Origin: Nageia nagi
Lineage: Eukaryota; Pinophyta
Direction of reading: 5' to 3'
DNA length: 64,000 nt
Assembly: GCA_050084985.1 (NCBI GenBank)
Contig: JBITNC010000001.1
Coordinates: forward strand, 1,798,001-1,862,000
Below are positions 24,652-35,783 of this stretch, piece by piece; the stretch's first letter is position 1; each line of letters opens with the position of its first letter. The notes under the pieces were generated by a model. That model did not search any database, was not told the origin of the DNA, and saw only the letters and a list, made by a program, of their open reading frames with translations. The position numbers and the translations under genes are program-made.

Positions 24652-26598
24652 TCTTAACTAAGAGTGACACTGAGAGGGGGGGTGAATCAGTGTGGACTAA
24701 AACATTAATTTTAACTTGATATACTTGAAGCAACAACAACAAATTGATAACTAGCAAGGTTTAGAGATAAGAAAAAATAACTATACAAACCATATCACAA
24801 CACATAGCATTTAATGAGGTTCACCATAAGGCTACATCCTCAAAAAGGTTGCTTGGATCATGGTTTAAACCCAACCAAGTAAAGCACCAAATTTCCAAAT
24901 TACTAGCACCAACTAGTAGGAGCACCAACTCCTCTTGTTTTGTAGCACCCACTGCAAGGAGCACCAACCCCTTAAGCACTAAGCATAAACTTGGTTTTTA
25001 AGCTAAATAGTTTTAAAATTTTGAAATTCCTTCTTTGAAATAGATCCTGAATTATCTTGCTTTCTAATTTTTTCTTCACTAGACTAATATCAAATTTGAT
25101 TTTGCAATCAGTAAAGCAGTCTCCCTATTCTACCTTCATGGCCAATCTTTGCAGTTTAATAACAATGGTAGATTCTCTTCATCTCTTTGTTATATTTCAT
25201 AAAAAATCCTCTCAACACCATCTATTCAATAATGTAACATGATCAACTCAATACAATCTACTCACAACAACATACATCACTACTTCTCATTTCTGTTCTT
25301 TCAATCAACACTATACCATCCTCACTTTTAGCCACACCTATACATTACACACAAAATAGTCATTAACTATTTGTAACAATTATCACATCATTTTTGAGTA
25401 ATCATATACATATTTTATAATTGATCCTTCAATGCTAAGTATATATTTTCTAATTTTATAACTACTGCAACTGAAAAGCCTCTTTTTAGCTATGTCCACT
25501 ATAACTATCTTTTTGTATTCTAACAACTTTTTTTGTGGTTCATAACTTCCTCCATGAGTTTTCAAATAAGAAAAAATTTGGAAGGCATATTCTTCTTCAT
25601 ATCAAAAATCTTTAGTTACAATTTTAGCCTCTAAATCCTCTTGAGTTTTCTACAACATCTTCAACAAAGTGGCTCTAAATCTTGATTTGTAACTGTCATT
25701 TAAAAATAGAAAATTCAACATATTTCAGGGTTAATAATTTTCTCCACATTTTTTCAAATGAGATAAATTTAACACACACCTTATTTGTTATATTGACTAC
25801 CTTCAGTTCAACTATTAGTCTCTAACTCCTCATGAGTTGTCGGCGACATTTTCAACAAAGTGGCCCTAAATCTTGATTTGTAACTATCTTTTAAAAATTA
25901 AAAATTCAACATATTTTGGGGTTAATAATTTTCTCTAATTTTTTCCAAATGAGTTGAAATTTAACACACACCTTCTTTGTTATACTAACTACCTTTAGTT
26001 TAGTTTTTAGCTTCTAACTCCTTTCTGGTTGTTTGTAACATCTCTCACAAAATGGCCCTTCATGAAGATTTGACACCTATCACAAATGTAATACATTTTT
26101 TTTATATTCATATGAAGTCAAATATATAATGTTTTTATATTTTTGAGTACCCATTTGGTTGAATATCATCTTTTAAAATTTTCATCAAAATCTAGGCACT
26201 TTGATTTTTCATCCATTTTTGACTTTGTATTACTACACTTCATCCTATTATAATGCTATATAGTTGTTTATTTATTGTTACATCCTTCTATAGTGTTCTA
26301 TAGTTACTTTAGTGCTATGAAATTCTTCAACACTCTATAGTTACTTCGGTGCTATGACCTTCTTCAACGTTTTGTAGTTACTTCAGTGCTATGACCTTCT
26401 TTAGTGCTCTATAGTTACTTCATTGCTATGACCTTCTTCAGTGCTCTGAAGTTACTTAAGTGCTATGAAATTCTTCAACACTCTATAGTTACTTTAGAAC
26501 CACATCCCAACTTTAGAACAATCTTGTAGTTACTTCAGAACTACATTCTAACTTCAAAACAATGTTACTATGTTGACAACAATGATAAACATGTAACA
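24652..26598 (-). repeat. 3' LTR of element D
   Basis: About 1.95 kb, matching 41008-42919 with many differences. Internally repetitive: at about 26264-26530 a 37-bp unit (TAGTTACTTCAGTGCTATGA core) occurs about six times. At about 25620-26080 a unit of about 191 bp (CAACAAAGTGGC core) occurs two to three times. The terminal TG is mutated to TC at the left edge. Short open frames here are not genes. Confidence 0.88.
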
Positions 26599-26616
26599 AT
26601 CTCCCCCTTTGGAATT
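26599..26616 (-). other. Polypurine tract of element D
   Basis: On the minus strand CCAAAGGGGGAGAT abuts the LTR start TGTTACATG. Confidence 0.82.
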
Positions 26617-26893
26617 GTTGGCAACACCCAACCTTTATTGTGTGAAAGTTAATCTTTTCTTCCCCTTTGACAACAATGACAAAGGGTGCCATTGATATTT
26701 AATGCTAACTCTATTCCAACTTCCCTTTAGGCACAACATCTGAATAGTTAGTTACATAGGAGCATAAAAGAAACTATTAAATTGCTCCCCCTAAATCCAT
26801 GCATCATTCTCAGGTAAAAAATATCAAAATCAGAAGCAAATAGATAAAATAATAAATGTTGATCCCCTTGAGAGGGTGTTGCCCATAGCTAGG

Positions 26894-27228
26894 CTAGTAT
26901 TTGGGTAGTGTGACCACTCCCAACTTTTGTCTAAGACACTCAAAAGTGAACTTTTGTAGGGGCTTTGTAAAAATGTCTGCAACCTACTCAAAAGTAGGAA
27001 CAAACTCCATGGATACTTTTCCTTCAACCACTTTGTCTTTCAAAAAGTGATACCTGATAGCAATATGTTTTGTTCTAGAATGCATCATGGGATTCTTTGA
27101 TATGTTAATGGTATATATATTATCACAAAATAATGGAATATGATCAGTCCACAATATGCCAAAGTCTTTCAAAATTTGTTTCATCCATAGTACTTGAGTG
27201 TAACTAGATGTGGCTAGTATGTACTCTT
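26894..27228 (-). pseudogene. Element D pol, RNase H C-terminal piece
   Basis: The minus strand reads EYILATSSYTQVLWMKQIL, FCDNIYTINISKNPMMHSRT, KHIAIRYHFLKDKVVEG and VADIFTKPLQ before a stop at 26894. This is the C-terminal half of a copia RNase H. The first half lies beyond element C at 36279-36489. One internal stop (PTFE*VAD). Confidence 0.92.
27224..27228. repeat. Target-site duplication of element C, left copy (CTCTT)
   Basis: CTCTT directly before the 5' LTR of C, repeated exactly at 36274-36278. On the minus strand it falls in the RNase H codons reading EEEY of element D. Confidence 0.93.
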
Positions 27229-27718
27229 TGTTAGAATTTGTAATGAAATATTGTGAATATCTAAACTCCTTGTAAATTCAATTAATCACTTAAAGGATAT
27301 TTAGATACCTTAAGGGATTAATTGAATTCTTTATTATGTAAACTTTGACCTTACCAAGTGGTTAGTTGGTAGGTTAAAGTTAGATCATATATTTATTGTA
27401 ACCCTAACCTTACCCTTGGGTTAAAGGGAGGTTAGGGAGTTGCTCTCATGCTATAAATAAAGGGCCTCTCCTCTTGTAAAATAACTAAGATTTTGAGTAA
27501 GATTACTCTACTAGTTTGTGTAGGAGAGAAAGGAATTGTTGTAAGAGGGTGCATAGAATGAGAATTGAGATCTAGTTGTGGATGTACTTCCAAGGAGGGA
27601 GGAACCATATTATATTTGTGTTATCTTGTGTGAATGGTGTTATTATCTTGTAGATGTTGAATGATTGAGTTTCCTATAGTCTTGGACCTTGAGGATTAGT
27701 GTATATCTAATTCCTTCA
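27229..27718 (+). repeat. 5' LTR of element C
   Basis: 490 bp, TGTTAGAATTTG...CCTTCA, pairs with 35784-36273. TATA box at 27452-27459. Contains TAACCCTAACC in the upstream part. Confidence 0.96.
27452..27459 (+). promoter_or_regulatory. TATA box in 5' LTR of C
   Basis: TATAAATA at 223 bp from the LTR start; the same offset holds in the 3' LTR (36007-36014, where it continues as TATAAATAGAGG). It is the likely core promoter of the element RNA. Confidence 0.7.
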
Positions 27719-28020
27719 ATTGGTATCAGAGCTTGGTGTGAAAGCTCTTCTTCTTGGTGTGAAATCTCTTCTTCTTGGTGTGAAAGCTCTTCTTGGTGAT
27801 CCTTCTTCATTCCTCATCTTACACCCCATTGGTGAGGTAAAAATAAGAGAAGGTATAAATTTCCTCCTCCTTTGGTTATCTTATGGATTATTGCATTAGA
27901 TACTAACATATTTTATGAGATATTGGAGCTTATTTTTTACAAAATATGATCAAAATGGCAATGCAAGCAATTTTTTTTCCTATACTAACCTCTTATGTTA
28001 GTAGCATGGTTTTTTACAAA
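27719..28020 (+). other. Primer binding site and LTR-proximal leader of C
   Basis: TGGTATCAGAGCTTGG at 27721-27736 is complementary to the 3' end of plant initiator-Met tRNA, the usual minus-strand primer of plant copia elements. It is followed by about three copies of a 23-bp unit, CTTGGTGTGAAAGCTCTTCTT, at 27732-27800. The rest matches B up to GTTAGTAGCAT. Confidence 0.88.
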
Positions 28021-28243
28021 ATAACTTCTTTTACTAGCATAAAGTAAAAAGGAGAGATATTATTATCTCAAATGTTTAATGTTTTTTTTAAGTTGTGTTG
28101 GTAAATTTATTTTGCAATTTATTGTACACCTTACAATATATCAAAAAGGGGAGGGAGATTTATGATTACTAAGCTAATACCTTCACTTGAAATACATTAT
28201 TATTTAACAAAATTATCTAAAACTTTATTTACAATAATTTTTT

Positions 28244-28561
28244 TCATTTTACAAAATAGTAATAAATTGAAGGTTTTAGTTTTTGAAAAGCTACAAGATA
28301 GGCTTGAAAAATTTTAGGGCCACTTTGGTTGAGTGGAGGTGGCGAGTCATCAACAACCCTCCTCCCTCGCTGGCTGCGCCTTCTCCATCCTCCCTTTGGA
28401 AACAGAAGGCCATCTCCTTTGATCGATGTCATCATAAGAACTTCTAGGATCTCCTTTGATTCACCAGTATACCTATATGGGATGCACCCAGCCACAATGT
28501 GATGACCTTCTGAATCATAGCGCTGGTGAGGGCGATCCTTGCATGCAACCAATGCTACCAT
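28244..28561 (-). pseudogene. Captured Nudix hydrolase gene start, antisense in the leader of C
   Basis: The minus strand starts MVALVACKDRPHQRYD, then HHIVAGCIPYRYTG, EILEVLMMTS and LLFPKGGW. This is the start of plant Nudix hydrolases of the NUDT12/13/16/17/18 group, up to the beginning of the Nudix box (G-x5-E...); after FPKGGW the frame departs and the catalytic REXXEE part is missing. Length is about half of the family's. These enzymes cleave nucleoside-diphosphate-linked compounds, mostly in mitochondria or cytosol. Orientation is opposite to the element. The segment is GC-richer than its surroundings. B lacks it at the same place, so capture by the element is likely. Confidence 0.87.
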
Positions 28562-28946
28562 TCTCTTTTTTTTTTCTCTCTCTGTACTTCTATGGTTTTT
28601 TGCAAGGATTATTTAGTGGAACTGCACTTCTCCAAACTGGTGTCTGAAACCCAATTAATCTTGCATGAATAGAGAAAAATAGAGGTGCTTATCCCATAAT
28701 ACGTTAAATGTTGGAAATTTAATCATTGTCATACCCAATCGGCACCTCCCAAAATCCAATCAAATCCAACCTTTTGGTTCTTCTCTTCTTCCCATTGTCT
28801 GCACTGATCGGGGAATAATAAGAAGAGGGCCGAATTAGATAGAAAAGGCTGGGAAGGCAAGAACACACTGTAAGCTCTCTACGGAGCTAGCAAGGGCTGA
28901 GCAATATAACTCACACTTGCTCTTTGCTTAAGAGAATAGAGAAATA
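28562..28946 (+). other. Between the two captured gene starts in C
   Basis: Sequence between two divergently pointing gene starts. The part next to the Nudix start is CT-rich on the plus strand; the part before the malic enzyme start (about 28760-28946) resembles a 5' untranslated leader. It may include captured promoter or 5' untranslated sequence. No coding signal recognised. Confidence 0.45.
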
Positions 28947-29204
28947 ATGTGGCAAATTCTCCTATTTGGCTACCATCGTGTACGACATTCTGGTATTAGC
29001 ATTGAGTGGTGAAGATTGATAACGCACAGAACTTGCAAGCCTAGCCCCTGTATTATCCACAAGCGAGGCAGTGACATTCTCCATGATCTATGGTTCAACA
29101 AGGAAACTACTTTTCTAGTGACAGAAAGAGACAAGCTTGGACTTCATGGCCTTCTTCCACCTCATATCATTTCATTTGAGTAATAATGCCAACGCTTTAG
29201 GTTG
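28947..29204 (+). pseudogene. Captured NAD-malic enzyme gene start in the leader of C
   Basis: The open frame begins MWQILLFGYHRVRHSG, consistent with a mitochondrial targeting region, then PCIIHKRGSDILHDLWFNK and TERDKLGLHGLLPPHIISFE. This is the conserved N-terminus of plant mitochondrial NAD-dependent malic enzyme, which decarboxylates malate to pyruvate. It has one TGA after SIEW and two consecutive TAA after ISFE, at positions where the family has Gln-Gln; the frame then reads CQRF. Only the first 5-15 percent of the enzyme is present and no catalytic part. It lies in element sense, 0.4 kb from the divergent Nudix fragment. Confidence 0.88.
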
Positions 29205-29324
29205 GAAGATGATTTTGCCTCCGTGCATCCTAATCTATGCATGCCGCCCTCTCCTCCTCGTCAGGTCTGAACGTGGTGAGCACCTCACCACTCCACCTAA
29301 GTCTTAAGGACCCAACCAAACCCC
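29205..29324 (+). other. Downstream edge of the C cassette
   Basis: The frame after the malic enzyme piece runs on to a TGA at about 29273 without recognisable similarity (reads LEDDFASVHPNLCMPP). It may be a third captured piece or intron sequence. Conserved leader resumes at about 29325. Confidence 0.4.
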
Positions 29325-30918
29325 TTGTGCATTTAATTTTTTTGTTGACTACTTGCATGCACATGCAAAGCAACGTTTACTCCTTCTTGGTAAGGGAAGG
29401 GTAGCCATCACTATTTTACCTAAAAGCATTTATTTTTTTTTGACTTGGAGTACTTTTTTTTGTGCTTGAGGTAAAAGTAGCATTAACTATGCATAGGTCT
29501 CCTTTCTTTTTTCATTAATACTTGCAAGCTCCCAAGAAGCAAACGTATACTTTTTGGTAGGCATTCAATATTTTTTTTTGCTTGCTTACAAGTCAACTGT
29601 TCCTATTAAATGCACTTAGAAGTACTTATACTCCAACTTTAAGCATTGTCATGATGACTATAATACTTTAAAGTAAGTAGATACATCATTACTCTTCAAT
29701 GCTATCCAATTTTTTAGAAAAATGTGGCAAATAAAGTTAATTCTTTAGGAGTATGTTTTTATTTACCTTAAATACTTTTAAGTTTGGCAATTTACTTAGG
29801 TAAAATGATAAATATTAGTGTAAAATTAACACTTTAAGGGATTTTTTTTACTTAAGTATTTCATGTTTCCTAAAAGGGAAACCTATGCTATTTTTTAAGT
29901 AAACAAGGGAAATTTTTACTTAAAATATAAATGCATACTTAAAAGACAATTTTTTTTAGCATACAAGTTTTAGGGATAAAACTTTAAGTAAAAAAAGGGG
30001 GGAATTTGTATAGTTTTTTTACTTAAAACTTTATCTAGATCTTGCATGCTAAATTTGTAATGCATGCCTCTTAATCTTGTGTAAGAATAAAGCATGTTTA
30101 TTAACTTTTTTTAAGTTACAGATTAATGCTAAGTAGGACTTAGCCTTTTTTTTAAATTCATTAAAGTGTTGAATGAATTTATGAACTTGAGCAAGTATGA
30201 AAATGTAAAAATGTCCTTTAGGGGTTAGTACAAAACCCATTGGACTCTTATATTTCAAGTTCTTGTGGATGATGTATTTTTAATACTTTACTTTATATTT
30301 TTACATAATTGCTTTATACTTGCAAAACGTAAAATATTGAAAGTAACCCCTAAAATGAACACATCCGCATGTACTTTTCCATAACATGACTTGTTTGGGG
30401 AGCCACGAGGTGAGGATAGGGCAGACTGGAGCCTTTTTAGTCTGAAGAACCAAGTGGTGGTAAATCTATCTTAATTGCCCCTAAGACCTCTGTTGGATTG
30501 GACATAACTCTATTAGGTGGACAGGCATGTGTGTAGTGATACCACATGTCCACATGTCCATTCAGGGATTATCCTAATAACCTAGGAGGAAAACTTGAAA
30601 ACCTTAAACAAGATAATTAAAATGGCCGATCCAAGATACGTCGGATCCTTGGAAAATAGTTGGTACTTCTCCTTGAGAGAGTGTATTACTGACCAAGGTG
30701 AACTGATTGAGGATTGGTAGTACTTGGGCTCCACTTTGTGGGCATCTAGGTGAAGGCCTAATTCTATACAAGAAAACAACCTCAATTTTATCCTTCTACG
30801 GATCTTGGTTTATAAGTTTGCACATGTGGGACATGTTTACTTATCAATGTTTGATTTGTATAGATGGTAGATTGTAGAAATTTATTCATTCTTCTTGCTT
30901 ATTTATTTTTGTGTAGCA
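29325..30918 (+). other. Conserved leader of C, gag-proximal part
   Basis: Matches the leader of B (10901-12510, reversed), beginning near TTGACTACTTGCATG. It includes the well-conserved GC-richer block at about 30350-30850 with GACTTGTTTGGGGAGCCAC and CCCCTAAGACCTCTGTTGG. No protein frame is shared between B and C here, so an RNA role is more likely than a coding one. Confidence 0.75.
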
Positions 30919-31815
30919 ATGGTTGAAACCTTCATACCCAAGCATATACTCGACAGTTCCAACTTTGACATATGGGAACCTCATATGAAAGCTGAGTTAC
31001 AAGTAAGGAAGCTGTGTCAGATAGTTAATGAAGACTTGGTTGCTCCTACAGATGAGAAGGCTCTTGAAATCTACAACTCAAAGAATGAGTTAGCAACTTC
31101 AATGATTTATTGTGCAGTTTCAGATGACGTACTTCTCATGATCTCTTCTTCAACATCAGCAAAGGAAGCTTAGGATAGGCTGAAGAAAATTTACCTTGGG
31201 TCAAAATTTTCAAGGAGGTTCACTATTTTACAAAAGTTGTTGCAATATTTTCAAGGTGAAGATGAAAGTGCTTCTATTTACTTGACCAAAATCATTGACC
31301 TTAGGACACAACTGATTGGCTATGGGTGCAACTGGATCAATGATGAGTTCATGGTCTTCATCATTCTTCAAAGCCTTTCTACAAAGTTCAGTAACTTTTT
31401 CACGGTTATGGAAACTAAGCTCAATGATGAAGAAGATTTCATCTCTCTTGATAACCTTTCTAGACTCCTTCTGAAGCATGAGAAAACTTTGAATAAGAAA
31501 ATGTTGGACTTTTCTCCAAAGGACAAAAGCATTGCTCTAGGAGCAACCAAAACTCCTTTCAAGAAGAAGTTCAAACATTATAAATTCAAAGATAACAAAT
31601 CCTCATCTACCTTCAGGAAGCATGAGAAAAAGGGCTACAATAATGGCAACTTCAAGCAAAGGAATGACAAAGCTGGATCAAGCAATCCAACACCTAAGGA
31701 AAAGTTTGATGGAAATTGTAACTTTTGTGGCATCTTTGGGCACAAAGAGTATGATTTTCGTAAAAAGAAATTTGCTCAAAAAGCCAAGGGAAATGCAAGT
31801 GTGAAAAATTTCCAT
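30919..31815 (+). pseudogene. Copia C gag (nucleocapsid)
   Basis: Starts MVETFIPKHILDSSNFDIW, typical UBN2-type gag, with WEPHMKAELQVRKL and then TSAKEA followed by a TAG (31171-31173) where B has Trp. The frame then stays open through QGEDESASIYLTK and CNWINDEFMVFIILQSL to a zinc knuckle CNFCGIFGHKEYDF (last Cys now Phe), and on into the protease without a frameshift. It shows that gag and pol share a frame in this family. Confidence 0.93.
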
Positions 31816-34800
31816 AATAAAAAGAAGTACAAGCATGCTGCTACTATTGCCTACTACTCAGTGATTCAAACTATTTCAAATGATTGGATTGTTGATTCAG
31901 GATGCACTAATCACATGTGTTATGAAAAAGATAAGTTTAAAAACTTTCATAAGTACAAGAAGGATGTAGTTGTGATAGGTGATAATTCAGTCCTTGATAT
32001 TCAAGGAATAGGGAGTGTGAAGATTCATGGAAAGGTTCTTGATAATGTCTTTTATGTGCCTAAACTAAGGATGAATCTTATCTCTGTAATTCAGATTACA
32101 AGGAAAGGATACTCATTTGAGTTTACCTCACACTCTTGGTGTGTTAAGAAAGGACTTGCCACCTTGATGAAAGGATCAGTAAAGTATGACCTTATATTGT
32201 GGATCAAGTTCCTTCAAAGGTGTGTCTTGCTGCAAATGTTTGTTCAAAGGGTAATCTTTGGCATCAACGATTAGGGCACCTTAACCACAAGAGTATTCAA
32301 GATATAAAAAATCAAGAACTTATGGAAGGTTTACCTAATATTTCACCCATAATTGGTCTCTGTGAAAGGTGCATTCTAGGAAAGATGAATAGGCAAAAGT
32401 TTGAAAAAGATAAGGCAACTCGGGCTACTTATCCTCTTCAGCTTGTGCATTCAGATTTGATGGGTCCGTTTTAGACTAAGTCTCTAGGGGGAGCTTCTTA
32501 TGTTCTGACCTTCATTGATGACTTTAGCAGGATGACATTTGGTTATCTACTTGAGCACAAGGATCAAACTTTTGATAAGTTTAAAGACTTCAAGGCTCTT
32601 ATTGAAAATCAAACTAATTTTAAGATCAAGATGCTAAGATCTGATAATGGGGGTGAGTATAATAGTAATGAGTTTAACGACTATTGTGTTAAACATGGGA
32701 TCAAGTAGCAATTCACAATCCCTTACACCCCTCAACAAAATGGAGTTGCTAAAAGGAAGAATCGAACCATTATGGAAATGGCAAGGTGCATGTTGGGTAA
32801 CCTTCCTAGTTTCTTATGGGGTGAAGCTATTCACACTGCTATTCACACCCTAAATAGGTGTCCTACTAAAGCAGTTGAAGGTAAAACTCCGTATGAAGCA
32901 TAGATAGGAAAGAAACCTAACATCTCACACTTTAGAGTCTTCGGTTGTGATGCATTTACCTTCATTACCTCAGAGAAAAGGAAGAAGTTGGATAAAAGAT
33001 CAGAAAAATGCATCTTTATGGGGTATGATAATCAGCATAGAGGTTACAGGCTCTACTCCTCATCCCATAAAATAGTCTTTATTTCTAGGGATGTAAAGTT
33101 CAATGAACTTCCTGAGGATACAACTTCTCATGCTGAGGTGTCTAATTCAGATGATTCTTCGCTTGCACCTAACTAGTTGGATGATCATGTAGGGAAGTCA
33201 CCACAAGAGCAAAATTCTCTAGCTCAGAGAATTACAAGGAGTATGACCTTGAATAAATCTTTATTTGCCAAAATTGATAATACGAATGAGCCATCAACCT
33301 TCAAAGAAGCTTCCAAGCAAGAGTGTTTCATGGAAGCTATGAAAGTTGAGTATGAGGCACTCATGAAAAATGAAACTTGGGATTTGGTTCCTTATCCCAA
33401 TGAGAAAAATGTGATTGGAAATAAATGGATATACAAGGTCAAGTACAATTCTGATGGAGAAATTAAAAAATACAAAGCAAGGTTAGTGGCCAAAGGATTC
33501 ACTTAGAAATATGGTATTGATTATGAGGAAACCTTTGCTCCTATGGCCAAGATGCCTAATATCAGGATAATCCTTGCTCTTTTTGCAACTCAAGGATGGA
33601 AAGTTTTTCAACTTGATGTCAAGAGTGCATTTCTCAATGGTGACTTGGATGTAGAAATCTACATGAATCAACCAGAAGGATTTATTCCAGAAGGTAAAGA
33701 GTCTTTTGTGTGCAAGCTAAAGAAGTCTTTGTATGGACTTAAGCAAGCACCTAGAGCATGGTACAAGAAAATTTCAAGATTCTTTGCAGATATTGGTTTT
33801 TCCAAGTGCTTCTCTGACTCAGATCTCTATGTACTCAATCAAAAAAAGATGTGGTCTTAATTCTCCTTTATGTGGATGATCTTCTCATAACTGGAAATAA
33901 TATTGAAATCATCCAAGAGTGCATATCGAAACTGAAGGCAACATTTGAAATGACTGATCTAAGTCTATTGCATTACTATCTTGGAATGCAAGTATACCAA
34001 CATAAAGATTGTACTTATCTTAGTCAATCTAAGTATATATCAGACATCTTGCAAAAGTTTGGAATGGAGGAGTGTAGATATGCTGCAATACCTATTTCTC
34101 CTAGAATCATTGTATCTCTGAGCTTAGATTCTTAGTTGGTTGATGCTACAGCTTATAGGCAATTGATCGATAGTCTTTTGTATCTGACTATCTCTCGACT
34201 TGATATTGCCTTTGTAGTGAATCTGATAGCATGATTCATGCAAAAACCATATGTTGAGCACCTCAATGCTGTTAAGCAAATCTTGAGGTATGTGGTAAGG
34301 ATAAAGGATCTTGCTCTTAAGTATTCCCAAGTGTCCTCGATTGTTCTCTCCAGGTTCTCAGATTCTGATTATGGGGGAGATAGAGATGATAGAAAATCAA
34401 CCTCTGCGTATGTGTTCAGCATTAGTTTAGGTGCTATCTCTTGGGCTTCCAAGAAGCAACCTACTGTGACTCTTTCTACCACCGAAGCTAAATATTGAGC
34501 CATGTCTATTGCCACCTAGGAAGCTATTTGGTTGAGGCATCTTCTGAACAAATTGGGTATGAGAAAATGGCCCATCTCTTATTTCTTCAGATAATCAATC
34601 GACTATCTCTTTGGCTAAGAATCCTGTGTTCCATCAGAGAACCAAACATGTGGAAATCCAAGCCCATTTTATCAGGGAGAAGGTTCTAGATGACATCATA
34701 CACTTGGAGTATTGTCCATTTACTATAAACTCCACTGATTTATTCACCAAGCCCCTTCCTGAAGCTCAGTTCAGCAAGCTTAGGGATTCTCTCGGGTTGG

Positions 34801-34832
34801 TGAAGTTTCCCTCAAGGGGGAGTGAAGTTTGA
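31816..34832 (+). pseudogene. Copia C pol: protease, integrase, RT, RNase H
   Basis: The protease keeps DWIVDSGCTNHM (catalytic DSG at 31894-31902). A 1-base loss near 32190 shifts the frame before the integrase zinc region (HLNHKSIQD, CERCILGK). The integrase core has HSDLMGPF and RSDNGGEY intact, but reads NGVAKRKNR where B has Glu. RT: FQLDVKSAFLNGDLDVEIYM, KQAPRAWYKK, a frameshift near 33850, and LYVDDLLITGNN at about 33866. RNase H: DDRKSTSAYVFS, ending SRGSEV at 34832. Stops at 32472, 32706, 32901, 33174, 33505, 34133 and others mostly replace Gln or Trp. Confidence 0.95.
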
Positions 34833-34901
34833 ACTTTTGTTAGTGATGACAACTTCACCTCTAAGAGGCTCTTTTTTGTTGTTATATAGTGTTGATTATG
34901 A

Positions 34902-35320
34902 TATACCTCCGTGGTAAGTTTGCTCTGTGTGAGAAACTTATTGTACATTTTATACCTCCATGGTAAGTTTACTCTGCGTGAGAAACTTGTTGTACATTTT
35001 ATACCTCTGTGGTAAGTTTGCTCTGCGTGAGAAACTTGTTGTACATTTTATACCTCCATGGTAAGTTTGCTCTATGTGAGAAACTTATTGTACATTTTAT
35101 ACCTCCATGGTAAGTTTGCTCTATGTGAAAAACTTCTTGTACATTTTATACCTCCGTGGTAAGTTTGCTCTGCGTGAGAAACTTGTTGTACAATTTTTTG
35201 AGCATATAATTGATATACCTTCGTGGTAAGTTCGCTCTGTGTGAGGAACTTCTTGTACATTTTATACCTCCATGGTAAGTTTGCTCTGCATGAGAAACTT
35301 GTACAATTTTTTATGCTCTA
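34902..35320 (+). repeat. 49-bp tandem array in 3' untranslated region of C (8 units)
   Basis: Eight head-to-tail units. The core is ACCTCCGTGGTAAGTTTGCT, then CTGCGTGAGAAACTTGTTG and TACATTTT. Most are exactly 49 bp; the sixth and eighth have an AT-rich extension related to AGCATATAAT. The array is homologous to that of B (6484-6960). A further 0.45 kb of conserved untranslated sequence follows before the purine tract. Confidence 0.95.
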
Positions 35321-35783
35321 TTAATAATCAACACATGTCTATATACAACAGGTGACTATGAGTGATGGCTTGGCATCTCTATGATGACTTATAGTGCACC
35401 ATTGATTAGTTATTTATAAGATGGCATTATTTGATTCTCTTATTAATAAAATGAATATATGATGCATCTAACTGATTTTGTTCATGAGTTGCTTGTAGCT
35501 TGCAGGATCTTCTTCAGAAATGCAGGTTACTCACCTTGTGTAAGCAAGCTCATGGAGACTCACATGTCAGCTTAAAGTTGATCGACTAATATATACAGTG
35601 AAACTAGTTGTGGTTAATGATTGTATTGCAAACTATTTTGTCAAATGGTAATGTAGTGAGTCTCAAACTAGTTCTCAAAAAGATTCTCAAATATGTAAAT
35701 GTTCTATCTCTATGGAGGAGAACTCTCTCTTACTCTCTCTCTTCTCTCTTCTATGCTCTATCCCAATATTGCATTAAGGGGAG
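35321..35783 (+). other. Rest of 3' untranslated region and polypurine tract of C
   Basis: Non-coding and conserved in A, B and C (words such as GTGACTATGAGTG and TATAGTGCACCATTGAT). It ends with the purine tract TTAAGGGGAG (35774-35783), directly before the LTR start TGTTAG. Confidence 0.85.

Noticed and set aside
28947-29204. Intact small host gene for malic enzyme
   Set aside because: Internal stops, only the N-terminus is present, and it is enclosed by retrotransposon leader sequence.
34902-35320. Regular 49-bp repeats as a CRISPR array
   Set aside because: Units are directly adjacent without unique spacers, and the DNA is a plant retrotransposon.
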